64,000 nt of DNA from Clostridiales bacterium. Its GTDB lineage: Bacteria; Bacillota; DSM-16504; Desulfitibacterales; JAICDB01. The position numbers and the translations under genes are program-made. Below are positions 35,548 to 43,904 of this stretch, in pieces. Position 1 is the first letter of the stretch, and each line of letters starts with the position of its first letter. The DNA lies in contig JAICDB010000002.1 in NCBI GenBank assembly GCA_020063565.1, positions 1 to 64,000 on the forward strand, written 5' to 3'. Below the pieces are notes generated by a model. It had not been told where the DNA came from. It made no database searches and saw nothing but the letters and a program-made list of their open reading frames with translations.

Positions 35548-36288
35548 ATGATAACAAATGGGGGAGGGATATTTATTTTTAGACTATTGTCTCTTCTTTT
35601 GCTGTTTTTGGTATTGGTTTTAGGGATAGCACAATTTATGCTTCCTGGGGTTATTGAGAATTCCCTTGAAAATGCTTTTGGGGAGAGTTTATACAAGCCT
35701 AAAAAACTAACAGTAGAGGTGGGAGCATTTCCTGCTGCTAAAATGATGCTGGGCAAAATAGATAATATCCATATCCGGGCTGAAGGATTAAAATATGAGA
35801 GTTTTTTCATTGACGAAGCTGAGTTTAACTTTAAAAACTTTACATTTAATCCTCTAGAAGTAATAATGGGTAATTACCAACTTAGCTTAAATCAACCGGG
35901 AAGCGCCCGATTCACTGTTTCTGAAAAAAGTCTCAATGATTATCTCAACCTCCAAGGAATTCCCGGTACTGAAGATTTAAATATTAAGCTTTTAAATGAT
36001 AAAATTATCCTTGAAAGTAACATTAAATTTATGGGAGCTATAATTCCCGTTACAATTTCAGGATACTTTCAGGTAAAACAAGGTACAATATTTTTTAAAG
36101 CAAGTGAAGTTAACCTGGGAAAATATGATTTTGGGGATGTCTTTAAAGAACGTCTAAAAGGAAATCTAAACATTAATTTTGCTTTTGATTTTTTACCGGT
36201 CAAAATGAAAGTAACGGCATTAAATTTGGATAATGGACATTTAATACTTGAGACAAGAATCCTTGCAAAAGAAAACTATAAAAAGTAG
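35548..36288 (+). CDS. DUF2993 (LmeA-like) membrane-anchored protein
   Basis: Up to 246 residues: an N-terminal membrane anchor (FRLLSLLLLFLVLVLGIAQFML), then a beta-rich extracytoplasmic part (VEVGAFPAAKMMLGKIDNIHIRAEGLKYESFFIDEAEF ... KVTALNLDNGHLILETRI) matching the DUF2993/LmeA pattern, a lipid-binding tubular fold. The start is uncertain: the ATG at 35548 has no ribosome binding site, while GGGGGAGGG at about 35557-35565 lies inside the frame and points to a later, non-ATG start. It is followed 11 bp later by the ABC1 kinase gene. Confidence 0.75.
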   Translation: MITNGGGIFIFRLLSLLLLFLVLVLGIAQFMLPGVIENSLENAFGESLYKPKKLTVEVGAFPAAKMMLGKIDNIHIRAEGLKYESFFIDEAEFNFKNFTFNPLEVIMGNYQLSLNQPGSARFTVSEKSLNDYLNLQGIPGTEDLNIKLLNDKIILESNIKFMGAIIPVTISGYFQVKQGTIFFKASEVNLGKYDFGDVFKERLKGNLNINFAFDFLPVKMKVTALNLDNGHLILETRILAKENYKK

Positions 36289-36299
36289 GGGAGTCATTT

Positions 36300-37985
36300 A
36301 TGCGTATTAGAAAAAGATATAAACACTTTAAACGTTACAGGCAAGTAGCAAATATTTTGGCGCGTCATGGTTTTCGATACCTCATTGACCAGTTAGGTAT
36401 CTCAGAAATACTCTCCTATCGTCATAGACTGAAAAATGAAGAAGAAAAGATAGAACATCTATCCAGAGCTACCAGATTACGTCTTGCACTTTCGGAGATG
36501 GGTCCTACCTTTGTAAAATTGGGACAAATTTTAAGTACCAGGGCGGATTTAGTGCCCAAGGATGTTATTTTGGAACTTGAAAAACTGCAGGATGAAGTAC
36601 CTCCTTTCTCTTTTGAAGAAGTTAAAAAGCAGGTGGAGACTGAATTAGAAGGAGAATTAGATAGTATTTTCAGCTGGTTTTCTGAAACTCCCCTTGCTGC
36701 AGCATCAATCGGGCAGGTTCATAGGGCAAAGCTCAAAAACGGTAAGGAAGTAGTAGTCAAAGTTCGGCGCCCGCACATTGTTGGTATTATTGAGACTGAC
36801 CTGGAGATAATATTTGATTTGGCTCGACTTGCAGAAAAACATACTGCTTGGGGTGCACGTTATAGTCTTGTAGAGGTTGTAGAAGAATTCAGCTACTATA
36901 TTAAAAGGGAGCTTGATTATTTAGTTGAAGCAAGAAATGCTGAGAGATTTGCAAAGAATTTTGCAGATGAACCCACTGTCCATATTCCAAAAATCTATTG
37001 GGATTTTTCAACAACTAAAGTATTAACAATGGAGTATGTGGAAGGAATAAAACTTAGCAGGAAAGAAAAGTTGCGTAAAAAGGGCTATGATTTAAAAAAA
37101 ATAGCCCATAATATTACGTATGCAGTTTTAAAACAAATATTCTTTGACGGTTACTTTCATGCTGATCCCCATCCCGGTAATATAGCGGTCTTGGAAGAAG
37201 AAAAAGTTGTATTCATGGATTTTGGACAAGTCGGTCTGTTGAGCAGGGAAAGGCAAAAACAATTTATGCGCCTGTTGTTAGGTATGGTAAGGGGTAACAG
37301 TAAAACTGTAGTGAATACCATACTTGATATGGGAATGGTTAAAAAAAGTGTTGACCTTAAAAGTTTGAGACGTGATGTGGACCTTATGCGGGATCGTTAC
37401 TATTCAGTACCTTTAAGCCAGCTCAACCTTGAACAAGTATTAACGGAAATCTTAAACCTTGCCTTTAAATACAACATTAGAATACCTACCGAACTGACAA
37501 TGTTGTCAAAGGCTTTAATAACCTTGGAAGGCGTAGTCCAGGAACTGGATAAGGATTTCAGTGTGGCGGAAGTAGCAGAACCTTTTGCAAAAAAACTGTT
37601 CAAGCAGCAGTATAGCCCGGAGAATCTGGCAAGGGCAGTTGGTGAGAATACGCTGGATTATATTGAAACACTGCTTGAAATTCCCGAGCAGGTGGACGAG
37701 CTACTAGGAAAGGCTATTGAAGGCGAAGTAAAGATAAAAATGGAGCATCAAAATGTTAATAATTTGGTATCTATCCTGGATAGGATCACTAACAGACTTT
37801 CCTTTAGCATTGTGCTCCTATCATTTAGCATAGTTATGGCAGGCCTTGTTATAGGTTCGGCCTTAAGCGCAGAAGGCCAAACACGCTTTTTTCTACAACT
37901 ACCCATTCTTGAAGTAGCCTTTGTAATCGCGGCCTTTATGTTTATATGGCTGCTTTATTCAATTTTCCGTTCAGGAAGATTATAA
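36300..37985 (+). CDS. ABC1/UbiB-family (AarF-like) atypical kinase
   Basis: 561 residues. The KxGQ region is LRLALSEMGPTFVKLGQILSTRADLVP, with the Ala-rich loop PLAAASIGQVHRAKLKNGKEVVVKVRRP, catalytic-type GYFHADPHPGNIAVLEEEKVVFMDFGQVG and two C-terminal membrane helices (LSFSIVLLSFSIVMAGLVIGSAL and VAFVIAAFMFIWLLYSIF). UbiB proteins support isoprenoid-quinone or lipid metabolism by an unsettled ATPase role. It is close to and probably co-transcribed with the DUF2993 gene, which also concerns lipids (inference). Confidence 0.92.
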   Translation: MRIRKRYKHFKRYRQVANILARHGFRYLIDQLGISEILSYRHRLKNEEEKIEHLSRATRLRLALSEMGPTFVKLGQILSTRADLVPKDVILELEKLQDEVPPFSFEEVKKQVETELEGELDSIFSWFSETPLAAASIGQVHRAKLKNGKEVVVKVRRPHIVGIIETDLEIIFDLARLAEKHTAWGARYSLVEVVEEFSYYIKRELDYLVEARNAERFAKNFADEPTVHIPKIYWDFSTTKVLTMEYVEGIKLSRKEKLRKKGYDLKKIAHNITYAVLKQIFFDGYFHADPHPGNIAVLEEEKVVFMDFGQVGLLSRERQKQFMRLLLGMVRGNSKTVVNTILDMGMVKKSVDLKSLRRDVDLMRDRYYSVPLSQLNLEQVLTEILNLAFKYNIRIPTELTMLSKALITLEGVVQELDKDFSVAEVAEPFAKKLFKQQYSPENLARAVGENTLDYIETLLEIPEQVDELLGKAIEGEVKIKMEHQNVNNLVSILDRITNRLSFSIVLLSFSIVMAGLVIGSALSAEGQTRFFLQLPILEVAFVIAAFMFIWLLYSIFRSGRL

Positions 37986-38072
37986 CAGTATAAAAACTCC
38001 TCCATAAACAAATTCTAATCTCAAAGTTTAAATTGGGTGTTCGAACCGGCTCTAAATAAGGGGGAGTTAAAT

Positions 38073-38324
38073 ATGGTTTATAAAATTACTGATGATTGTA
38101 TGGCATGTGGGGATTGCAGTGTTGTATGCCCCGAGGAAGCTATTGATGATGGCTACGCCTATAATACCACAGGGAATGTTGATTCAACCACTGATGTTGT
38201 TATGGACGGTACCATGCTTCCGGGCAAACAGAAATTTGCCGATACATTTTATATTACCGACAGATGCACCGGGTGCGGAGAATGTGTAGATGTCTGCCCG
38301 ACGGGGGCAATAGTATTTGAATAA
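38073..38324 (+). CDS. 2[4Fe-4S] ferredoxin
   Basis: 83 residues from the ATG at 38073 behind GGGGGAG. Two cluster motifs, CMACGDCSVVCPEEAI and CTGCGECVDVCPTGAI, are separated by a longer than usual loop (GYAYNTTGNVDSTTDVVMDGTM). It carries low-potential electrons in anaerobes. It is monocistronic, with a terminator at 38344. The partner enzyme is not evident. Confidence 0.92.
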   Translation: MVYKITDDCMACGDCSVVCPEEAIDDGYAYNTTGNVDSTTDVVMDGTMLPGKQKFADTFYITDRCTGCGECVDVCPTGAIVFE

Positions 38325-38343
38325 AATATGATAAGTTAAGTAT

Positions 38344-38370
38344 AAAAGCCGCTTTGAAGCGGTTTTTTTC
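38344..38370 (+). terminator. Terminator after the ferredoxin gene
   Basis: AAAAGCCGCT-TTGA-AGCGGTTTTTTT. 38371-38585 holds no gene that I can see. Confidence 0.85.
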
Positions 38371-38585
38371 ATAGGGGCAATGATAAGAATAGGCATGTGA
38401 CAAGATGATAGGATCTTCTTAATGACCAGTATAATTATTAGTATTCTATAATTCTCTTATCACTTTTCACCTTATTATGAATCTATTAATTCATTTAACA
38501 TTTACAATAACTGGAATATTTGTATTTGCTTTGATATTATAAAGTTAAGTTAAATCAGGTAATTAATCTGGGGGGGCGACACCAT

Positions 38586-38873
38586 ATGGATAAGGAACTA
38601 ATTCTGGATAAATTATCTCAATCTATGCCATACCTTCAGCAGTGTTTCAATGTAAAGCGAATAGGTTTTTTTGGGTCCTATGCCAGGGGTGAAAATAAAC
38701 CTGACAGTGATATTGATATTCTTATTGAGTTTTTTGAACCCATTGGTTGGGAATTTGTTGAGCTTAAAGATTATTTAGAAAAACTGTTTGGGAAAAATGT
38801 TGACCTGGTTACAGAAAATGCTTTGAAGCCACAATTAAAGAAAAGAATTCTTAATGAGGTTATATATCAATGA
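38586..38873 (+). CDS. mntA: MntA-like minimal nucleotidyltransferase (antitoxin type)
   Basis: 95 residues with the nucleotidyltransferase signature GSYARGENKPDSDIDILIEF (GS-x10-DxD). In HepT/MntA modules such proteins AMPylate and silence the HEPN toxin encoded next to them. Here the neighbour, overlapping by four bases, is a truncated hepT, so the antitoxin gene appears to have outlived its toxin. The start ATG is behind GGGGGGGCGAC. Confidence 0.82.
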   Translation: MDKELILDKLSQSMPYLQQCFNVKRIGFFGSYARGENKPDSDIDILIEFFEPIGWEFVELKDYLEKLFGKNVDLVTENALKPQLKKRILNEVIYQ

Positions 38874-39007
38874 CAAGCAGAGAATATAGAATGTTTCTTG
38901 AGGACATGTTAGAGGCCAGCAATAAGATAGAAAGATATTTAACAGGAATTTCATACAAAAATTTTTTGAATAATGAAATGCTTATTGATGTGTCAATGGT
39001 AAAATAA
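38870..39007 (+). pseudogene. hepT: Truncated HepT (HEPN, DUF86) toxin gene
   Basis: 45 codons from the ATG overlapping the mntA stop: YRMFLEDMLEASNKIERYLTGISYKNFLNNEMLIDVSMVK then TAA. This matches the first third of HepT, but the protein stops before the R-x4-6-H RNase motif region. The stop is followed by transposon remnants, so insertion or deletion probably removed the rest. Confidence 0.75.
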
Positions 39008-39061
39008 AAGTACCCACTTAAGGGAAAGAAAATTCCCTACCTAGTTTAAAAAATTATCCTT

Positions 39062-39166
39062 TTTAAACTGACGTCCATGTGGACAAGGAGTTATTTCAAC
39101 GCCACAGTGGGGAATGTTTCAATTGAAACGATCAAGAAATATATTGAAGTTCAAAAGGAACTGTAA
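39062..39166 (+). pseudogene. tnpA: IS200/IS605 tnpA remnant (C-terminal fragment)
   Basis: A frame ending at TAA 39164-39166 reads MWTRSYFNATVGNVSIETIK and KYIEVQKEL, the end of a Y1 (HUH) transposase. The rest of the gene is missing. Confidence 0.75.
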
Positions 39167-39169
39167 TCA

Positions 39170-39823
39170 ATGCCAACCAAAACCATAGTACAAAATTTAG
39201 AATACCGGTTCCCTGAATGGTTTAAACTCACTGAACAATAATTCAATGAAGTTACTGCCTTTTACATTGGGATAATCCAGAACCATGAGCTTATTCTTGA
39301 ACTAACCAATAAAAAAGCATTAACCGAACTCGAAAGGTTAACCCACAAGACCAAAGATAAGCCCTTGCCACCGTTTCCTCTTAAGTGTGACATCCCCGCT
39401 ATGTTCAGGCGTGCCTGCATAAACACTGCTACAGGTTTAGCCAGGTCATTTTTTTTCAACTTAAAGAAGCGGAAAGAAAAGAAAGCCCTGGTTGAAGCCA
39501 AAGGCAAAAATTTTACGGACAGGCCGCCGGTGTCCCCCAGATAGTGGAACAAAAATACTGTATTCTACACTGGTATGTACAAGGATTATTCCGGTAAAAC
39601 CATTATGTTTAAGATATTCGACGGCCACACCTGGCGTTGGGTTAAGTTTCGTCTTACCGGACGGCAGATACCCGAAGGCTGGGAGACCGGCAGCCCGCAT
39701 GCAGTCATCAAGAAGAGCAGGATAGAGCTGCACTTCCCTATTGAGAAAAAGAGCCACAAGGTAAAGTCTGTTGAGAAACAAGTCAAGGACCCTTGCTTGA
39801 AAATCTGTGCCGTGGATTTGTAA
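39170..39823 (+). pseudogene. tnpB: IS605-type tnpB remnant with two in-frame stops
   Basis: From the ATG at 39170 a single frame gives TKTIVQNLEYRFPEWFKLTE, a TAA at 39239, FPLKCDIPAMFRRACINTAT and a later stretch, a TAG before 39575, then GHTWRWVKFRLTG and KVKSVEKQVKDPCLKICAVDL, stop. It follows the N-terminal half of TnpB up to the first catalytic Asp (AVDL), where the RuvC part is missing. It lies four bases after the tnpA remnant, so this is one decayed IS200/IS605 element. Confidence 0.82.
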
Positions 39824-39959
39824 AAAAACTGTGATTTTGTATGAGAGGAAGCAGAATTTTTTTTACTAAAGCATCATAGTACACTAAAAAAAGTGGCAAG
39901 GGTATGGTAAAATTATAATAACTCTTAGAAAAGGGTTTTGATTAGGAGGATTCAAAGCT

Positions 39960-40328
39960 ATGGATGAAAAAGAAATGCTTTCCTTGATACTTAAAAAAAT
40001 GGACGGTTTAGAAAAAGAAGTAAGCAGTATAAAAGAAGAGCAAAAAAAGACAAATAATCGCCTTGAGAACGTTGAAAATCGCCTTGGAAATGTTGAAAAT
40101 CGCCTTGGAAACGTTGAAAATCGTCTTGGAAATGTTGAAAATCGTCTTGGGAATGTTGAAAATCGCCTTGATACCGTAGAAAATTGTCTTAAAAACATGA
40201 AACATAAACTAGATCTTACTTATGACCAGGTTGGCGGTTTAACAGAATTTAAAACTTTGGTTGAAAGCAGACTCGCAGAACACGACGAAGAAATTAAGGT
40301 TCTCAAAAAAGCAGTAGCAAACAGCTAA
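39960..40328 (+). CDS. Coiled-coil protein built on heptad repeats
   Basis: 122 residues. After MDEKEMLSLILKKMDGLEKE the middle consists of six perfect or near-perfect heptads of the form NRLGNVE, then a different coil and a polar C-terminus (ESRLAEHDEEIKVLKKAVANS). The whole reads as one continuous coiled coil. Ribosome binding site TAGGAGGA. I recognise no functional family; similar short coils occur near phage and mobile genes. It follows the decayed IS element. Confidence 0.7.
   Translation: MDEKEMLSLILKKMDGLEKEVSSIKEEQKKTNNRLENVENRLGNVENRLGNVENRLGNVENRLGNVENRLDTVENCLKNMKHKLDLTYDQVGGLTEFKTLVESRLAEHDEEIKVLKKAVANS
40059..40184 (+). repeat. Six tandem 21-bp coding repeats
   Basis: Units starting CGCCTTGGAAATGTTGAAAA at 40059, 40080, 40101, 40122, 40143 and 40164; most differ by one to three silent or conservative bases. 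Each encodes one heptad. Confidence 0.92.
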
Positions 40329-40338
40329 AGAACTTTTT

Positions 40339-40364
40339 ACCTGCCCTTTTGGGCAGGTTTTTTT
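40339..40364 (+). terminator. Terminator after the coiled-coil gene
   Basis: ACCTGCCC-TTTT-GGGCAGGT followed by T7. Confidence 0.9.
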
Positions 40365-40385
40365 GATGCAAAAAAATTCAAAAGG

Positions 40386-40490
40386 AGGTGCCCTAGCCGG
40401 GGCGGTATGTATACGCCCCGGTAAAAGGGGCGTCCTGTCGTTCCCGGCCAAATGCTATGGTCGTAAACCACGAAACAAAAAGCCGCACTC
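40386..40490. other. GC-rich structured island near the decayed IS605 element
   Basis: In an AT-rich gap of about 400 bp there is CCGGGGCG (40397-40404) / CGCCCCGG (40414-40421), followed by AAAAGGGGCG and CCGGCC. An open frame across 40363-40626 has no ribosome binding site and odd composition, so I do not call a gene. It could be a small RNA or a scar of a TnpB-associated guide RNA. 40491-40725 is the AT-rich leader of yitT. Confidence 0.3.
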
Positions 40491-40725
40491 TAAAAAAGAT
40501 ACGGACAAAAAAGGAAAGTGGATTTTTGGGAGATGTTTTTTTCAACGGAAAAGGAGAAGAACCAAATCATTTTACTATAATAGATGTTTAATTTCACATC
40601 TTTCAATAATTGAGGAAAATAATTAATATTATTATAAAAACAATGTAAAAATAAGAAGGAATTACCGGTATTTTAGAGAAACAATAGCAAGTTGACAATT
40701 TTTACCCCGAAAAGGGGGATGATGA

Positions 40726-41583
40726 ATGGGTTTACTAAGAAAATATAAAACTATCTTTGATTACATTGGAATAACGGCGGGTGTCATACTGACGGCCTTG
40801 TCTCTGGTCTGGTTTCTCGTTCCCAATAAGATTGCTGCAGGCGGGGTGAGTGGGCTTGCTACAGTTGTTTATCATGTAATGGGAATAAAAGTCGGTATCA
40901 CTATGCTGGTGATTAATATTCCGCTTTTCATTTTAAGTGTTAAAGAGTTGGGAGTGCGTTTTGGCATCAGGACACTTTATGGTACAATTACCCTCTCATT
41001 ATTTACCGATTTTTTTGCCGCGCTTACGAAACCACTTACTAATGAACCCTTCTTGGCAGCTTTATACGGCGGTGTGCTTGCAGGTGCGGGATTGGGTATG
41101 GTATTCCGATTTGGTGGTACAACAGGTGGCACTGATCTTGCAGCTCAACTTATAAAAAAATTTTTAAAAACAAGTGTAGGACAGGCCTTGCTGGCTATAG
41201 ATGCTATAGTTATTGCCCTGGCGGGAATATTTTTTAATGTGGAATTGGCACTATATGCAATGATAGGACTTTTTACCACCACCAAACTGATAGATGTAAT
41301 TCAAGAAGGTGTGGGTTATGCAAAGGCTGCCTTTATAATATCGGACCATACCTCTGAAATAGCTAACGGTATTTTAAATATCCTTAACAGGGGAGCCACC
41401 CTTTTGAAGGGACAGGGGGTATATACCGGAGTGCACAAAGACGTTGTGCTTGTTGTAGTAAGTAGAGCGGAGGTCACCCGTTTGAAGGCGCTTGTTAATG
41501 AAATCGATCCGAAAGCCTTTGTGATAGTTACCAATGTCCATGAAGCAATAGGTGAGGGTTTCAAAAGCATGATACCTGAATAA
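40726..41583 (+). CDS. yitT: YitT family membrane protein (DUF161 + DUF2179)
   Basis: 285 residues: about five to six membrane helices (GITAGVILTALSLVWFLVPNKIAAGGVSGLATVVYHV, GLGMVFRFGGTTGGTDLAAQLI), then a soluble DUF2179 domain (AAFIISDHTSEIANGILNILNRGATLLKGQGVYTG ... EIDPKAFVIVTNVHEAIGEGF). The GGxxGLA and GGTTGGTD strings are family signatures. Function is unproven. The start is behind AAAAGGGGGATGATG. The transketolase gene follows 38 bp later. Confidence 0.93.
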   Translation: MGLLRKYKTIFDYIGITAGVILTALSLVWFLVPNKIAAGGVSGLATVVYHVMGIKVGITMLVINIPLFILSVKELGVRFGIRTLYGTITLSLFTDFFAALTKPLTNEPFLAALYGGVLAGAGLGMVFRFGGTTGGTDLAAQLIKKFLKTSVGQALLAIDAIVIALAGIFFNVELALYAMIGLFTTTKLIDVIQEGVGYAKAAFIISDHTSEIANGILNILNRGATLLKGQGVYTGVHKDVVLVVVSRAEVTRLKALVNEIDPKAFVIVTNVHEAIGEGFKSMIPE

Positions 41584-41621
41584 TAGCATAAAATAATTAT
41601 TTGAGTTGGGAGGTTTTTTAA

Positions 41622-42452
41622 GTGGATAGTGTTCAAAAAAGAGAACTGCAATTACAGGCAAACCAGATTAGACAGGATATTATTAAAATGACGGGACAGG
41701 CAGGTTCCGGGCACCCGGGAGGTTCGCTTTCGGGAGTCGAAATTTTAACCGTACTTTACAACAATGTTTTGAAAATGCGACCGAATCAACCTGACTGGCC
41801 TGACAGGGACAGATTTATACTGTCCAAAGGTCATGCAGCTCCCCTCTTATATGCCGTCCTGGCAAGCAAGGGTTATTTTCCCAGGGAAGAATTATGGAGA
41901 CTGCGTAAGCTTGGTAGTATGCTCCAGGGCCACCCGGATCTAAAAACCACTCCCGGTGTTGAGATGTCTACCGGATCTCTGGGACAGGGCTTTTCCGTCA
42001 GCATCGGCATGGCACTGGCAGGAAAACTTGATAAAAAGGATTACAGGGTCTATGTGATGCTGGGAGATGGTGAAAGCCAGGAAGGAATTGTCTGGGAAGC
42101 CGCCATGGCTGCAGCCCATTACAAGCTGGATAATATCTGTGCAGTTTTAGACTACAACGGCTTCCAGATAGATGGAACCAATTCGGAAGTTATGTCCGTA
42201 GAGCCAGTGGCTGACAAGTGGAGAGCATTCGGCTGGCATGTTATAGAAATTGATGGCCATGATTTGGAAGCAATTGCGGCTGCTTTTCAAGAAGCGCAGA
42301 CTATAAAGGGGAAACCGACCATGATAGTTGCCAGGACAATTAAAGGAAAAGGTGTTTCATTTATGGAAAATGAAGTAGACTGGCATGGCAAGGCAACTAA
42401 CCCCACTGAAACTGAAAAAGCACTGGCGGAACTCCAGAAGATAAGGGGCTAG
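41622..42452 (+). CDS. Transketolase, N-terminal (TPP pyrophosphate-binding) subunit
   Basis: 276 residues from the GTG at 41622 (GGGAGG upstream). Half-size transketolase: GQAGSGHPGGSLSGVEILTVLY, SKGHAAPLLYAVLASKG, STGSLGQGFSVSIGMALAGK and the TPP motif LGDGESQEGIVWEAAMAAAHYKLDNICAVLDYNG. It combines with the C-terminal subunit at 42761 to move two-carbon units in the pentose phosphate pathway. The partner normally follows at once; here 308 bp with a structured repeat intervene. Confidence 0.94.
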   Translation: MDSVQKRELQLQANQIRQDIIKMTGQAGSGHPGGSLSGVEILTVLYNNVLKMRPNQPDWPDRDRFILSKGHAAPLLYAVLASKGYFPREELWRLRKLGSMLQGHPDLKTTPGVEMSTGSLGQGFSVSIGMALAGKLDKKDYRVYVMLGDGESQEGIVWEAAMAAAHYKLDNICAVLDYNGFQIDGTNSEVMSVEPVADKWRAFGWHVIEIDGHDLEAIAAAFQEAQTIKGKPTMIVARTIKGKGVSFMENEVDWHGKATNPTETEKALAELQKIRG

Positions 42453-42517
42453 TTTTTATACATATTAGTGATCTGGAATGTGTTGGCTGGAATAAAATCC
42501 TTTAATAACCGAGGTGT

Positions 42518-42716
42518 CTAGCGATACTTGCAGGGTATATTGGAGTGAGTTTAGGGAAACCAGGCGAGCCGTAGGGGAAAATCAGGGCGAGCGTCATGGA
42601 CGACGCGAGCCGAGCTCTGAGTCAGGACGACGAATAGCGAGGGAACCCTGATTTTCCCCGGAGGTGAGCCGTGGTTGAGCTTAACGAACGGAACTGATAC
42701 CCAAAAGTATTGCTAG
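42518..42716 (+). repeat. Structured intergenic repeat, family R2 (copy 2)
   Basis: A long imperfect inverted repeat. Outer arms CTAGCGATACTT (about 42518) and AAGTATTGCTAG (ending 42716), next GGGTAT / ATACCC, inner perfect arms GGGGAAAATCAGGG (42574-42587) / CCCTGATTTTCCCC (42646-42659). The inner block shares GCCGAGCTCTGAG, GACGAATAGCGAGGGAACCC and GGAGG-GA with the minus strand of 33592-33735. No frame is evident. It separates the two halves of transketolase. Confidence 0.7.
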
Positions 42717-42760
42717 GCTCTCACGAAAGTATCAATGTTTACCATAGGAGGTTTTAAACC

Positions 42761-43699
42761 ATGGAAAAAATAGCTACTCGAGATGCCTACGGAAATGTAC
42801 TGGTGGAATTAGGCCGGGAACATAATGATTTGGTAGTCTTAGATGCTGACCTGGCTAAATCCACTAAAACAATAAAATTTAAGAAAGAGTTTCCTGAGAG
42901 ATTTTTTGATATGGGGATTTCAGAACAAAATATGATTGGTACTGCCTGTGGGTTAGCTCTTTCAGGCAAAATTCCCTTTGCAAGTAGTTTCGCTGTTTTT
43001 GCTACCGGCAGGGCATTTGAGCTGATAAGAAATTCCGTATGCTATTCCAAATTAAATGTAAAAATAGCGGCCAGTCACGCCGGTGTTACAGTAGGAGAAG
43101 ACGGCGGTTCTCACCAGGCTGTTGAGGATATTGCTTTAATGCGTTCCCTGCCAAATATGACCGTCATAGTTCCTGCAGATGCTGTAGAAGCAGAACAGGC
43201 AGTTAAACTTGCATATGAATATTGTGGTCCCACATATATCAGACTTGGTAGGGCAAAGGTCCCCGTGATCCACGGTGAAGACTATAAATTTGAAATAGGA
43301 AAAGCGCATGTAGAAAAGGAAGGTAAGGATGTCTCTATAATTGCAACCGGTCTAATGGTGGCACAAGCTCTGGAAGCAGCAGAGGAACTGCAAAAAGTAG
43401 GCATTGATGCTGAAGTGATTAACATGTCCACTATCAAACCGATAGATGTTAATACTATAGTTGAAAGTGCAAAGAAGACAGGTGCCGTAGTAACTGCAGA
43501 AGAACATAACGTGATAAACGGCCTTGGTTCTGCAGTGGCAGAGGTTTTGGTTGAGCACTGCCCGGTACCCATGAGAAGGATAGGGATAAAAGATGCCTTT
43601 GGACAGTCAGGTAAGCCTGACGAACTCCTGGAAATATACGGCTTAACCGCAGGTGATATTGTAAAGGAAGTAAAAGAACTGCGAGGAAGACTTTTATAA
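42761..43699 (+). CDS. Transketolase, C-terminal (pyrimidine-binding) subunit
   Basis: 312 residues: ATRDAYGNVLVELGREHNDLVVLDADLAKSTKT, FFDMGISEQNMIGTACGLALSGKIPFASSFAVF (with the Glu that activates TPP), SHAGVTVGEDGGSHQAVEDIALMR and the transketolase C-terminal domain with TAEEHNVINGLGSAVAEVLVEH. The ribosome binding site is TAGGAGG. A perfect terminator ends the unit at 43707. Confidence 0.94.
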   Translation: MEKIATRDAYGNVLVELGREHNDLVVLDADLAKSTKTIKFKKEFPERFFDMGISEQNMIGTACGLALSGKIPFASSFAVFATGRAFELIRNSVCYSKLNVKIAASHAGVTVGEDGGSHQAVEDIALMRSLPNMTVIVPADAVEAEQAVKLAYEYCGPTYIRLGRAKVPVIHGEDYKFEIGKAHVEKEGKDVSIIATGLMVAQALEAAEELQKVGIDAEVINMSTIKPIDVNTIVESAKKTGAVVTAEEHNVINGLGSAVAEVLVEHCPVPMRRIGIKDAFGQSGKPDELLEIYGLTAGDIVKEVKELRGRLL

Positions 43700-43706
43700 A
43701 TAATTT

Positions 43707-43749
43707 ATAGGACAGATAACTTTTTAAGATAATCTGTCCTATTTTTTTT
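43707..43749 (+). terminator. Terminator after transketolase
   Basis: ATAGGACAGAT / ATCTGTCCTAT, then a run of eight T. Confidence 0.9.
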
Positions 43750-43904
43750 GCTAAAATTATATGGTATAGAAGGAAATTATAGTTAAGAGAAAGAAGAATA
43801 TTAATAGAAAGAAGAATATTAATCATTTCTGAGTATATTTCAATATTATCAATTTATAATTAAATAGAACATTTAAAATGCTTCTTCAATGAGGGGGGAG
43901 GTTT

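Noticed and set aside
38037-38072. Longer ferredoxin start
   Set aside because: The extra 12 codons precede GGGGGAG, which serves the ATG at 38073.
40363-40626. 87-codon open frame rich in Lys/Arg
   Set aside because: No ribosome binding site, starts inside the T-run of a terminator, and its 5' part is a GC-rich hairpin.
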